A stretch of DNA of 64,000 nt from Sediminibacterium sp. (GCA_017537025.1 JAFWCB010000008.1:62001-126000), one strand, 5' to 3'. Positions 34,638 through 43,319 are shown, numbered from the stretch's first letter. The notes: generated by a model from the letters alone, not told the origin. A program made the numbers and translations.

Positions 34638-35399
34638 TTAATAAGGCTTTTTGAAAAATACCATGATAGAAACTCCTGCGGGAAAACGTAAACCCCATTT
34701 TAATAAATAGTAGTCAATCGAAAAAATACCCCCTAGTATGGGATTAAAAAGTCCTTCCGTTCCAAATATGGCATGGTCCGATTCAAGTTTTTCTTTTTGA
34801 GGGCCTTTTAGTTTTTTAATCAAGTTGGCCAATAACCGAAATGCTGCAATGGGAATAAAAAGGATTGAATTAAAATAGCTATGATAAATAATTTTTCCTT
34901 CGTGCTTTTTTAATAATCTCAATAGCCCCACTCTTGTATACCTTCTAAAATGATGATTAATAACATCGTGCTCACCCCATAAAAACGCATAAGCTGGAAC
35001 GGTAATGGCAATATGTCCACCTGGTTTACAAACACGAATCATTTCTTCAATCGCTTTAGCATCATCTTCAACATGTTCAATTACATCAAATGCACATACC
35101 AAGTCGTAACTATTATTTTCAAAGGGCAATTCGGTGATGGATCCTTGAATAATGGGAGTACTTAAAAATGTTTTGGTGTAGTTACAGCATTCTGCATCAT
35201 ATTCAACAGACATTACTTCTCCCAACTCGGATAACATATCTGAAGTAGTTCCTGTGGCAGCGCCAATATTTAAAGAGTGAATAGCTTTTGGACAATCCAA
35301 CAAATGATTAATTCTTTCTCGTAAGATTTTTATTCTAACAGTAAACCACCAGTTTACCCTCTCTAAATGATAGTATTCTTTAAAGTATTGTTGGTCCAT
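34638..35399 (-). CDS. SAM-dependent methyltransferase
   Basis: A 253-residue class I methyltransferase: SLNIGAATGTTSDML for motif I, MSVEYDAECCNYT for the acidic loop, and YDLVCAFDVIEHVEDDAKAI and CKPGGHIAITVPAYAFLWG for motifs II-III. The HDVINHHFRRYTR stretch is frequent in methyltransferases of polysaccharide clusters. It is the first gene of the operon running down to 28441. Confidence 0.88.
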   Translation of the reverse strand: MDQQYFKEYYHLERVNWWFTVRIKILRERINHLLDCPKAIHSLNIGAATGTTSDMLSELGEVMSVEYDAECCNYTKTFLSTPIIQGSITELPFENNSYDLVCAFDVIEHVEDDAKAIEEMIRVCKPGGHIAITVPAYAFLWGEHDVINHHFRRYTRVGLLRLLKKHEGKIIYHSYFNSILFIPIAAFRLLANLIKKLKGPQKEKLESDHAIFGTEGLFNPILGGIFSIDYYLLKWGLRFPAGVSIMVFFKKPY

Positions 35400-35528
35400 G
35401 ATTATATTGTAATAAAAAATTATGTATGAATAGTTAAGCTTTTAAATCGCAAGCATTTCAAAGGGTGGATAGCTGCAATTAACGAAAATTCTAGTGCAAT
35501 TTAAGGGATGCATACCAGTTAAAAAATT

Positions 35529-35536
35529 TACCTTTG
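35529..35536 (+). promoter_or_regulatory. Putative -7 promoter element before the deoxyhypusine synthase-like gene
   Basis: TACCTTTG is a full TAnnTTTG match, 18 bases before the ATG at 35555. It supports that ATG over the in-frame TTG at 35534, which lies inside the element. The rest of 35400-35554 shows nothing else. Confidence 0.5.
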
Positions 35537-35554
35537 CGGCTTAAATGGAAAAAT

Positions 35555-36532
35555 ATGAGTAATAAAGGACCGGTTTCTCAATTCATTCAACATCATTATC
35601 GTCATTTTAATGCGGCTGCCTTGGTGGATGCTGCTAAGGGTTATGAAACCCATTTATTAGAAGGTGGAAAAATGTTGGTGAGTTTAGCAGGTGCCATGAG
35701 TACGGCTGAATTAGGCATTAGTTTGGCAGAAATGATCCGTCAAGATAAAGTGGCAATTATTAGTTGTACAGGAGCTAATTTAGAAGAAGATATCATGAAC
35801 TTAGTTGCGCATTCACACTATAAAAGAGTGCCTAATTACAGAGATTTAAGTCCACAAGATGAATGGGATTTATTAGAGAATCATTATAATCGTGTAACTG
35901 ATACTTGTATTCCCGAGGAAGAAGCTTTTCGTCGTATTCAAAAACATATTCATAAAGTATGGGCCGATGCCGATGCTGCCGGGGAAAGATATTTTCCGCA
36001 TGAGTTTATGTACAAAATGTTATTGAGTGGTGCTTTGAAAGAATATTATGAGATTGATCCAAAGAATAGCTGGATGTTGGCTGCTGCAGAGAAAAATTTA
36101 CCCATTGTAGTACCGGGTTGGGAAGATAGTACTATGGGAAATATTTTCGCTTCTTATGTAATAAAAAATGAGTTGAAAGCCAGTACCATGAAGAGCGGTA
36201 TTGAATATATGGTTTGGTTGGCCGATTGGTATCGTCAAAATAGCGGCGGTAAAGGAGTAGGATTCTTCCAAATAGGTGGTGGTATTGCCGGTGATTTTCC
36301 TATTTGTGTGGTGCCGATGATGTATCAGGATTTGGAATGGCACGATGTTCCTTTCTGGAGCTATTTCTGCCAGATAAGTGATTCTACTACTTCTTATGGA
36401 TCTTATTCGGGAGCCGTACCCAATGAAAAAATTACTTGGGGTAAACTAGATATCCATACGCCAAAATATATTGTAGAAAGCGATGCTACGATTGTAGTGC
36501 CGCTGATTTTTGCTTATTTATTAGGTTATTAG
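35555..36532 (+). CDS. Deoxyhypusine synthase-like protein
   Basis: A 325-residue Rossmann-fold protein of the deoxyhypusine synthase family, in which true members transfer the aminobutyl group of spermidine. SLAGAMSTAELGISLAEMI, IISCTGANLEEDI and EKITWGKLDIHTP are conserved. Eukaryotic enzymes carry the catalytic lysine in GGGxxKHH; here the equivalent reads GGGIAGDFPI with no lysine. Bacteria have no eIF5A, so a polyamine-forming role such as homospermidine synthesis is more likely for this branch, but the missing lysine leaves the chemistry open. Confidence 0.85.
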   Translation: MSNKGPVSQFIQHHYRHFNAAALVDAAKGYETHLLEGGKMLVSLAGAMSTAELGISLAEMIRQDKVAIISCTGANLEEDIMNLVAHSHYKRVPNYRDLSPQDEWDLLENHYNRVTDTCIPEEEAFRRIQKHIHKVWADADAAGERYFPHEFMYKMLLSGALKEYYEIDPKNSWMLAAAEKNLPIVVPGWEDSTMGNIFASYVIKNELKASTMKSGIEYMVWLADWYRQNSGGKGVGFFQIGGGIAGDFPICVVPMMYQDLEWHDVPFWSYFCQISDSTTSYGSYSGAVPNEKITWGKLDIHTPKYIVESDATIVVPLIFAYLLGY

Positions 36533-36546
36533 GGGATAGGGATTCA

Positions 36547-36684
36547 GCTATAAGCCGTAAGGCATAAGTTGTAAGGTCATAGGTAAAAGATAATAGGTAA
36601 TTAAGATAGAGGTTATTTCTCGAACTTAATTACCTATTTCCTTTCTACACCCTACACCTTATAGCTTCTACCTTTCCCCTTTTC
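36547..36684. repeat. Head-to-head heptamer array D between convergent genes
   Basis: Eight units such as GCCGTAA, GGCATAA and GGTAATT run from 36547 to 36602. Complementary-type pyrimidine-rich units fill about 36628-36684. TAGGTAATTAAG (36594-36605) pairs with CTTAATTACCTA (36625-36636). The hairpin may end both convergent transcripts. This fills most of the gap between the two genes. Confidence 0.7.
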
Positions 36685-36685
36685 C

Positions 36686-38224
36686 CTACCTACTATTCGG
36701 CATATTCAAAGGGGTATCGCGCTTGAGCATATTATCTCTATTCGCCATTTCCCATGCGGTATGAAATACTAATTTTGTTCTCTTCTGCATTAATTCAAAA
36801 TTAATTTTCTCAACAGTATCTGTGGGCCGATGATAGTCTGCTTGTAACATACCATCATAGAAGAAAAGAATAGGCACTCCTTTTTTAGCAAAATTGTAAT
36901 GATCGCTTCTATAATAAATTTGATTCTGATCTTTAGGGTCATCGTATTTATAATCGAGGGTTAGGTTTGTATATTTTGTATTTACACCCTCATTGATAAT
37001 GGGTAGTTCACTGCTCAATTTATCATGACCAATTACATAAATATAATTTAAGGTATCAGCCGTTTTACGTTCAGTATCTACACGACCAATCATATCTGTA
37101 TTTAAATCGGCTGTAGTTTTATCGAGCGGAAAAATGGGATGTTCTGAATAATAATCAGAACCCCATAATCCTTTCTCTTCCCCGCTTACGGTCATGAATA
37201 CCAGTGTACGACGGGGTTTGTTGCCTTTGCGTGCTGCTGCTGAAAAAGCTTCTGCCATCTGCATTACGCCTACTGTGCCAGAGCCATCATCATCAGCACC
37301 ATAATAAATTACGTCACCTCTTTTGCCTAAGTGATCATAATGTCCGGTTAAGAACAAATATTCCTCTTTTTTATCGGTTCCGGGAATAATACCTACTACA
37401 TTGCTACTCTCTAGTGTTTCAACTGTTTTTTCAGTTTGAATCGTTACTTCCGAAACATAATTGCCCTTATCAAGGGCTTTTATTGCTGATAATTCCAGTG
37501 TTTTTGTTCTTCCTAACATGGCCGATGCAACAGCTGTTGAAATAGTACCGGAAATACTACCATTTGTGTTCGGCTTTAAGTACATATCTCCTTTTGTAGG
37601 TGTAGCCGTTTTTTTAGGAAAATCGGTTGTTACTACAAATACGGCGGCGGCACCTACACTACGTGCAGCGGCTATTTTCCCATTTGTAGAAGCAGGATTA
37701 ATAAATCTTCTTCCGGCACCTGCAGGAGGCTTATAACCTTCCGGTGTACCATCTAAAACCAGTACCAGCTTACCTTTTACATCTAGTCCGGCAAAATCAT
37801 TTATTTTCCCTTCTGTATCTATAATACCATATCCGGCGAAAACAACATTGTTATAAGTAAAGTTACCGAATGCCAATCCACGAAGCGGTAATACAAAATC
37901 TTTATCCCAAGCAAAGGGTTGTCCATTTACACGAAATACTGTTTTGCTTAATGAATCGCGATATACGGGATAAACTTGTTGGTAGCTATCGCCGTTACCG
38001 GGTTTAAGCCCCATGCGCTTAAATTCCGACTCTATATAAGCAGCCGCTTTTTTTTGTCCGGGTGTAGCCGTTTCTCTTCCTTCCATTTCGGCGCTGGCCA
38101 AAATAGTTAATTTGTCTTTTAGCCCTTGTGTAGTAATCAATTCAGCAAAACGAGCCGATTGATCTTTTTGGGCAGTGGCCACTACTGAAGCAATCAATAG
38201 TAATGGCAGCATCATTTTTTTCAT
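36686..38224 (-). CDS. Secreted M28 family zinc peptidase
   Basis: An aminopeptidase-like enzyme of 512 residues with a signal peptide (MKKMMLPLLLIASVVATAQ). A protease-associated insert spans roughly 110-290. The zinc ligands are in FLTGHYDHLGKRG, YYGADDDGSGTVG, VSGEEKGLWGSDYY and YYRSDHYNFAKKG, so both metal sites look intact. The start at 38224 is chosen at the signal peptide; an ATG at 38251 adds nine polar residues inside rpiB. It follows rpiB by 13 bases. Confidence 0.92.
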   Translation of the reverse strand: MKKMMLPLLLIASVVATAQKDQSARFAELITTQGLKDKLTILASAEMEGRETATPGQKKAAAYIESEFKRMGLKPGNGDSYQQVYPVYRDSLSKTVFRVNGQPFAWDKDFVLPLRGLAFGNFTYNNVVFAGYGIIDTEGKINDFAGLDVKGKLVLVLDGTPEGYKPPAGAGRRFINPASTNGKIAAARSVGAAAVFVVTTDFPKKTATPTKGDMYLKPNTNGSISGTISTAVASAMLGRTKTLELSAIKALDKGNYVSEVTIQTEKTVETLESSNVVGIIPGTDKKEEYLFLTGHYDHLGKRGDVIYYGADDDGSGTVGVMQMAEAFSAAARKGNKPRRTLVFMTVSGEEKGLWGSDYYSEHPIFPLDKTTADLNTDMIGRVDTERKTADTLNYIYVIGHDKLSSELPIINEGVNTKYTNLTLDYKYDDPKDQNQIYYRSDHYNFAKKGVPILFFYDGMLQADYHRPTDTVEKINFELMQKRTKLVFHTAWEMANRDNMLKRDTPLNMPNSR

Positions 38225-38237
38225 GTGTGTGTTAGTT

Positions 38238-38693
38238 TTAATTACAAGCAATCTTTCCTACGCGGTTGGCATGGCGCCCACCTTCGAAGGGAGTATTCAT
38301 AAATATGTCGATCATTTGTTGTGCCAGGGGCAATGCTACAAAACGTGCAGGAATACAAATCATATTCGCGTTATTGTGCATACGTATCAATTGTGCAACA
38401 TCATTTTGCCAGCATAGCCCTGCGCGTATACCTTGGTGCTTATTGGCAGTAATGGCAACTCCGTTGGCACTTCCACAAAGCAAAATACCAAAAGCCGCTT
38501 CTCCTTTTTCTACAGCAGATGCAGTTGGGTGTGCAAAGTCGGGGTAATCTACGGAAGCAGTACCATTGGTACCAAAATCAAGAACAGTATAGCCTTTGTT
38601 TTGCAACCAACTGATCAATGCAGTTTTGTATTCAAACCCGGCATGGTCGCAACCGATGGCAATGGGTTTTGTTGCGTCGAATTGATATGTCAT
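38238..38693 (-). CDS. rpiB: Ribose-5-phosphate isomerase B
   Basis: Interconverts ribose-5-phosphate and ribulose-5-phosphate. IAIGCDHAGFEYK, DYPDFAHPTASAV, GILLCGSANGVAI with the catalytic cysteine, and GIRAGLC are the RpiB motifs, in 151 residues. The ATG at 38693 (MTYQFD) is preferred; an ATG four codons upstream lies in the GTCAATG repeat region. The gene precedes the M28 peptidase on the same strand. Confidence 0.93.
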   Translation of the reverse strand: MTYQFDATKPIAIGCDHAGFEYKTALISWLQNKGYTVLDFGTNGTASVDYPDFAHPTASAVEKGEAAFGILLCGSANGVAITANKHQGIRAGLCWQNDVAQLIRMHNNANMICIPARFVALPLAQQMIDIFMNTPFEGGRHANRVGKIACN

Positions 38694-38700
38694 GGCATTA

Positions 38701-38756
38701 GTCATTAGTCAATGGTCAATGGTCAATGGTCAATGGTCAATGGTCAGTGGTAATTC
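38701..38756. repeat. Tandem GTCAATG heptamer array E
   Basis: Five perfect copies of GTCAATG (708-742 in the 38 kb block) are flanked by diverged units GTCATTA, GTCAGTG and GTAATTC. It is the cleanest heptamer array in the window and lies between rpiB and tatC, where it probably forms the rpiB leader. Confidence 0.9.
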
Positions 38757-38766
38757 ATAATTCTCT

Positions 38767-39621
38767 CTAGCTCCATTCTTCTTCTTCTCTTTCTTTTACA
38801 GCCTTATAAGCTCGAGCGGAAACTAAGATACTTAATTCGTATAAAGACCAGAGCGGTATGAATACGATTAATTGGCTCATCCAGTCGGGGCTTGGTGTTA
38901 TGAAGGCAGCAACCACCAGAATCACTACTACTGCATATTTACGAGTGGTGCGAAGGAAAGTAGGGGTAATAATGCCGATTTTAGTTAGTATAAAAGCTAA
39001 AACAGGCAGTTCAAATGCTAATCCGCATCCTAAAATGATATTGGTTAAGTTATCGAGATAATCAGAAAAAGTAGGTCTGGTTACAATCATATTTTCAGTA
39101 CCCAGTTGGAAGCCGGCTAAAAAATTAAATGTAAAAGGGCCCAGTAAAAAATAGCCGAAAGCAGCGCCACAAAAGAAGAAGAAAGAAACCCAAAAAATAA
39201 TAAAGCGCGTGTTTTTCAACTCTTTTTCTTTCAAAGCGGGTTTTACAAAACGCCAGAATTCCCAAAAGATAAAGGGGAAGGCAATGATAATGCCGCCGAT
39301 CAGTGCCATAGAAATACTGCTTAAAAACTGCCCGCCAAAAGTGGTACTTTGCATGGTTACTTCTACAGGAGGCATGCAGAGGGCATCGCCCAAATGTGCC
39401 CAGCGACTAAAATCGCAAAGGGCGCGATAGCTAATAAAATTTTTATTAATGGGACCGGTAATGATATTATCGAAAATCCAATTTCGATAAATAAAAATAA
39501 AGGCAGCGCCAATTAAAATGGCTATAACCGAGCGAATGATATGGGATCGTAGTTCCTCGAGATGATCGATGAAACTCATTTCCGATTTTTGGGTGTTGGA
39601 TGATCTGTTTAATAATGCCAT
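38767..39621 (-). CDS. tatC: Twin-arginine translocase subunit TatC
   Basis: Six-helix core of the Tat export system, 284 residues. The cytoplasmic N-terminus MSFIDHLEELRSHIIRS is the signal-peptide-binding motif, and FPFIFWEFWRFVKPAL, ending in the loop before KEKEL, is the other conserved block. TPSPDWMSQL near the C-terminus is typical. No tatA/E gene is adjacent. A probable Tat substrate, the class V aminotransferase, is at 55270. Confidence 0.95.
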   Translation of the reverse strand: MALLNRSSNTQKSEMSFIDHLEELRSHIIRSVIAILIGAAFIFIYRNWIFDNIITGPINKNFISYRALCDFSRWAHLGDALCMPPVEVTMQSTTFGGQFLSSISMALIGGIIIAFPFIFWEFWRFVKPALKEKELKNTRFIIFWVSFFFFCGAAFGYFLLGPFTFNFLAGFQLGTENMIVTRPTFSDYLDNLTNIILGCGLAFELPVLAFILTKIGIITPTFLRTTRKYAVVVILVVAAFITPSPDWMSQLIVFIPLWSLYELSILVSARAYKAVKEREEEEWS

Positions 39622-39680
39622 GGAGCGTTCTTACTAACGGCGCAAAGGTAGGGGTAAAGCTTACAAAATTGCCGTAATAC

Positions 39681-40940
39681 TTACCGTAAAACCTTCATTT
39701 TAACCATTTCTATACGAGTATCGCTTACGGTGAGAACATCGAAGCGGAAATTATTGATAATAATAGTTTCTTTCTGCTTGGGAATTGTTTCATGCTCGTT
39801 AATGATAAAACCGCTTAATGTTTCAGAATCTCCTTCGGGGAAATTGAGCTGGTATTTTTCATTCAGATAATCAAGCTCCAGTCTGCCACTAAAAATAAAT
39901 TCATCTTCTGCCAATTGTTTTTCTACAAACTCTTCAACATCGTATTCATCTTGAATTTCTCCGAAAATTTCCTCTAACACATCTTCCATGGTTACAATGC
40001 CTGCTGTGCCACCAAATTCATCTACCACCCAAGCAATACTCTTGCGTTCTTTGGTAAATTTATTGATAAGATCTGTAGCGCTCATACTCTCCGGTACAGC
40101 AACAATAGGGTGTAGTACGCTACGTATCTCAAGAGGCTTGTTAAATAAATCGAGTTGGTGAATATAACCAATGATGTTGTCTATATTACCTTCATATACA
40201 AGTAATTTACTCAGTTTCGTTTGAATAAATTGGGCACGGGCTTCTTCTACTGTTGCTGTAGCCTCAATAGCTTCGATTTCGGTGCGAGGTACTAAACACT
40301 GTCTTATTTTAATAGAGGGTAGGCTCAATGCATTTTCGAAGAGTTCAGTATTGAGCTCCTGTACTTCCTCGTCTTGTTCTTTGGTTTGCTGGTAGAAATG
40401 CTCAAGATCTACTTTAGTGAATGCTTCGTTTCTTGCGTTTACGCGTACATTGAAAATATATTTTAATATCCATTGCGACATATTCACGAATATATCGGTA
40501 AGCGGTAAGAAAAGGCTATGGAAGAAATTGGCCAACGGAGCAAAAAAACCAAGTAGTGAATCGTTTTTCGCTCTAAAAATAGCTTTTGGCAAAAATTCTC
40601 CGATGATCAATACTACAATCGTTGAAAGAAAAGTGTCGAAAGCCAATTTGAGATATTCGTTTTTTATATCCAGTGGATTCCAGATACCCATTTTCAGCAT
40701 TTCATCAAAGAGTAAGCCGTATATAACCAAAAAAATATTGAGCCCAATTAAGCATGTGCCTATAAAGCGAGCGGGATGCTCCATAAAGCCGGCAAGAATA
40801 ATACCGCTTTTTTTTCCCTGCTTCTTTTTTAGTTCAATACTCAAGCGGTTTGCTGTAACAAAAGCTATTTCATATCCCGCAAAAAAAGCAATAAATAATA
40901 GGGTAACAAGTATGCTTAGGAAAGTATAGATATGCTCCAT
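39681..40940 (-). CDS. CNNM/CorC-type membrane protein with CBS pair
   Basis: A 419-residue protein. The N-terminal DUF21 membrane domain has about four helices (residues 5-150), two CBS domains span about 195-330 (LVPRTEIEAIEATATVEEAR and SIAWVVDEFGGTAGIVTMED), and a CorC_HlyC domain closes the C-terminus. VDEFGGTAGIVT is the usual signature. Members are linked to Mg2+/Co2+ efflux or, in gliding Bacteroidota, to GldE; context here does not choose between these. Confidence 0.9.
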   Translation of the reverse strand: MEHIYTFLSILVTLLFIAFFAGYEIAFVTANRLSIELKKKQGKKSGIILAGFMEHPARFIGTCLIGLNIFLVIYGLLFDEMLKMGIWNPLDIKNEYLKLAFDTFLSTIVVLIIGEFLPKAIFRAKNDSLLGFFAPLANFFHSLFLPLTDIFVNMSQWILKYIFNVRVNARNEAFTKVDLEHFYQQTKEQDEEVQELNTELFENALSLPSIKIRQCLVPRTEIEAIEATATVEEARAQFIQTKLSKLLVYEGNIDNIIGYIHQLDLFNKPLEIRSVLHPIVAVPESMSATDLINKFTKERKSIAWVVDEFGGTAGIVTMEDVLEEIFGEIQDEYDVEEFVEKQLAEDEFIFSGRLELDYLNEKYQLNFPEGDSETLSGFIINEHETIPKQKETIIINNFRFDVLTVSDTRIEMVKMKVLR

Positions 40941-40997
40941 TACTTAAATGTACCGATTTTAGAATTACTGTAAAATTACAATAATAATACATAAGAA

Positions 40998-41019
40998 GCG
41001 CCCCGTGAAAACGGGGCGC
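40998..41019 (-). terminator. Strong GC hairpin downstream of the 41060 gene
   Basis: GCGCCCCGT (40998-41006) pairs with ACGGGGCGC (41011-41019) around a GAAA loop. It sits 40 bases after the stop of the 505-residue - strand gene. There is no real T run on either side, so termination is likely but not canonical. Confidence 0.5.
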
Positions 41020-41059
41020 GTACCGATTAATAACAACATGAGAAAACCGGCTGTGTTTC

Positions 41060-42577
41060 TTATTTAAAATCTACTGTACAATTCTGGCACTTCATATCTA
41101 TTTTCAAACCTTTTCCATCACCCACTACAGCCGAAAAACGAGTATTTGTATTTTCTTCAAAAGAAGTACGCTCAACAGCACGGTTTACGCTACGGATGGT
41201 ATTGGCAATATCGTCCTCTAATTTTGATTTGCTACTCCCAGTTGTTGCAGCTTTTGGCTCTTCTTTTAAAGGTATGCGATCGAAATTTCCATACACACTG
41301 CTATACGGCCCAACAAAATTGATAGCATAATTTTTTATGTTACGTAATGGCAGGCGAATGTCGGCGTATTTATTATCTATACGAATAAGACTTAAGTTAG
41401 CGCCAGCATTACGTACTTTGATATCTGCATTAGTACCATCTACTTCTAAGCTTGTATTCAGTTTAGTAATACGCATGTTACCATAATTTTTTCTACCTCT
41501 GATATCTCCTGCTTCTTCAATTTCATACTCATCATTGGTGCTGCGAAAAATAACTTTTTTTACGGCTGCAATTTCTACGGTTGAATATTTGGTATCTAAG
41601 TCGGCATCATCTACATTTTTAGCGCTAAAGCGCCCGTTAATAAATTCTACTTCGGCAGTTTCTGCGTCGTCCATAGACACATTTGAATATTTTGAACGTA
41701 AGATTAATTTATTGAAACTTCCGGCATCTAAATTTCCGTTTGTAATGTCGATATTAGCAGAACTGTATTTTCCATCAACCTGAACATCTGCATACTTACT
41801 TTCAATATCTAATTTTGCAGCAGATGGTACATAAACGGTAACTATTCTTTTTACATTTGATTTCGTGCCAATATTTTGTCCACTTCCGTTAAATACGGCT
41901 ACACCTCCTTGATTTCCACTACCCCCAACACTACTCCAACCATAGGTTTGGCCACTAATGGTATAACTACCACCACTGATACTGCCCGATTTAATTTTTA
42001 CGGAAGACCCTAGCATGCGTAAGCTAAGATTTAATTTTTCAAACCACTCTTCATCAGATAGTTTACCATCGCCTTCGTAAAAAACAGTAGTAGTAACTTT
42101 CACTTTTGGCTGATCCCACTGTTTAATCACAATATTGCGAGAGGAGTTATCAATATAGATATCAGCTGTTTTTGATACGCTTAATTCCTGACTTACTTCT
42201 TTCGATTTCACATCATCTGGATTTGTAAAATGATTACCGTTATTGGTATAAAATACAGCATCCGGCGCATCCGAAAAACGACTGCTACTCATTGGAGCCA
42301 GTGCAGCTATGGATTCCATGGCAGGCATCGGCGGCATGGGTGGTAAGGGTGCCATTGAAGCAACCACGTCAATATTTACATTTCTAGCAATATCATTTGC
42401 TAAACGAGTTGCCTTAGCTACCTGCTCGTTAATAACTGCTTGTATTTTTGCGTTTTGATCCGTAGTAGCTTTCGGACTCTCAGACTTTCGGACTTTCGGA
42501 CTTGTTTGCTGTGCAACGCTGCATAGGGATAGCACCATGCAAACAATAGGTAAGATGTTTAAAAAATAACGTTTCAT
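41060..42577 (-). CDS. Exported beta-helix-like protein (DUF4097-type)
   Basis: A 505-residue protein with a signal peptide (ending LCSVAQQ). From about residue 130 it repeats short beta-strand units such as ADIYIDNSSRNIVIKQW, AKLDIESKYADVQVDGKYSS and DADLDTKYSTVEIAAVKK, the pattern of the DUF4097 adhesin-like beta solenoid. A Pro/Met-rich stretch (residues 74-98) and an octamer-repeat-encoded segment (about 26-37) precede it. It is last in an ECF sigma/anti-sigma operon, so it is the likely regulated output. Confidence 0.78.
   Translation of the reverse strand: MKRYFLNILPIVCMVLSLCSVAQQTSPKVRKSESPKATTDQNAKIQAVINEQVAKATRLANDIARNVNIDVVASMAPLPPMPPMPAMESIAALAPMSSSRFSDAPDAVFYTNNGNHFTNPDDVKSKEVSQELSVSKTADIYIDNSSRNIVIKQWDQPKVKVTTTVFYEGDGKLSDEEWFEKLNLSLRMLGSSVKIKSGSISGGSYTISGQTYGWSSVGGSGNQGGVAVFNGSGQNIGTKSNVKRIVTVYVPSAAKLDIESKYADVQVDGKYSSANIDITNGNLDAGSFNKLILRSKYSNVSMDDAETAEVEFINGRFSAKNVDDADLDTKYSTVEIAAVKKVIFRSTNDEYEIEEAGDIRGRKNYGNMRITKLNTSLEVDGTNADIKVRNAGANLSLIRIDNKYADIRLPLRNIKNYAINFVGPYSSVYGNFDRIPLKEEPKAATTGSSKSKLEDDIANTIRSVNRAVERTSFEENTNTRFSAVVGDGKGLKIDMKCQNCTVDFK
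42469..42500. repeat. In-frame octamer repeat (CTTTCGGA)4
   Basis: Four 8-base units, three of them CTTTCGGA and one CTCTCAGA, lie within the coding sequence just after the signal peptide and encode the segment SPKVRKSESPK. Four octamers make 32 bases, so the frame after the array depends on copy number. Confidence 0.75.
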
Positions 42578-42587
42578 TTTTTTGTTT

Positions 42588-43319
42588 TTAAATACTTAAG
42601 AAATACGTGCGAACCGTATCTACCGATGCACGATTTTGTTTATAACGGTTGTTGGTTTTATTCATCTCCAGCTGCAGCTGTTTCAGAATATTTAGTTTTT
42701 GTTGATAGATATTGATCAATTGATCTAACAATTCATTCGTCATCCCTTTGCTTGATATATCTTTTTTAATCTCTGCTTCGTCTTTTTCCATCTGCCGCAT
42801 TTCTACTTTAAATGCATCAAAATAGGCAGCACTCTCCGCATACATCGGTGTGGTGCTGATACGGGCTTTTTGTAAATTAATTACTTGGGTGAAGTTGGTT
42901 TCGAGGTCGGTGATAGAAGATAGGTTATAGGGTATAGGGGATGAGGTTTTAGGTCCTTCGCTGCGCTCAGGGCGACTATTTTTTGTAGCTGTTGTGGCCA
43001 AAACTGGGTTATCGGGCTTCGTTCTACTCTTGGCAATATATCTATTGCCTTCAACCTTACTGCTTATACTTTCCTTCTTATTAACCAATGACTGGTTTAT
43101 AACTTTGGTCTCCGGTCTCCGGTCTAAAATACTCCAAGCGCCAACCCCCGCCAACACCACCACACATGCGGCTGCCGACCAGGCTACAATACGCATGATG
43201 TTGATTTTTTTTGCAGGCACAGGCAATTCTTTTTCGATACGCTCCCAAACCAAAGGGCGGGGAGCATCTGTATCGAGTGCTTCGCGATTTTCTTGTATAT
43301 ATTTTTTAAATGGATCCAT
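42588..43319 (-). CDS. Anti-sigma-factor-like single-pass membrane protein
   Basis: A 243-residue protein. A cytoplasmic segment (WERIEKELPVPAKKINIM) precedes one membrane helix at about 46-65 (AWSAAACVVVLAGVGAWSIL), followed by a periplasmic part ending in a coiled coil rich in Gln/Asn/Lys. The layout, the 14-base overlap with the ECF sigma gene and the following exported protein all indicate an anti-sigma role, although no ZAS motif is seen. Parts of the periplasmic linker are encoded by heptamer and REP-like repeats. Confidence 0.75.
   Translation of the reverse strand: MDPFKKYIQENREALDTDAPRPLVWERIEKELPVPAKKINIMRIVAWSAAACVVVLAGVGAWSILDRRPETKVINQSLVNKKESISSKVEGNRYIAKSRTKPDNPVLATTATKNSRPERSEGPKTSSPIPYNLSSITDLETNFTQVINLQKARISTTPMYAESAAYFDAFKVEMRQMEKDEAEIKKDISSKGMTNELLDQLINIYQQKLNILKQLQLEMNKTNNRYKQNRASVDTVRTYFLSI
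42909..42950. repeat. In-frame heptamer array I
   Basis: Six 7-base units (GGTGATA, GAAGATA and others) run into a REP-like core and encode part of the periplasmic linker of the anti-sigma-like protein (around SPIPYNLSSIT). Confidence 0.7.
42955..42972. repeat. REP-like element copy 2, in frame
   Basis: CCTTCGCTGCGCTCAGGG is the complement-type variant of the CTGAGC...CGAAG unit, with GCAG in the middle. It encodes PERSEG in the anti-sigma-like protein. Confidence 0.65.
43107..43127. repeat. In-frame heptamer triplet GGTCTCC
   Basis: Two copies of GGTCTCC and one GGTCTAA encode DRRPETK just after the membrane helix of the anti-sigma-like protein. Confidence 0.6.

Noticed and set aside
32728-35399. 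Horizontal transfer of the glycan operon
   Set aside because: It looks somewhat AT-richer by eye, but composition was not calculated and no integrase, tRNA or flanking repeats were seen.
38701-38756. Possible CRISPR or minisatellite
   Set aside because: The units are 7 bases with no spacers and no cas genes are nearby, so it is a tandem heptamer array.
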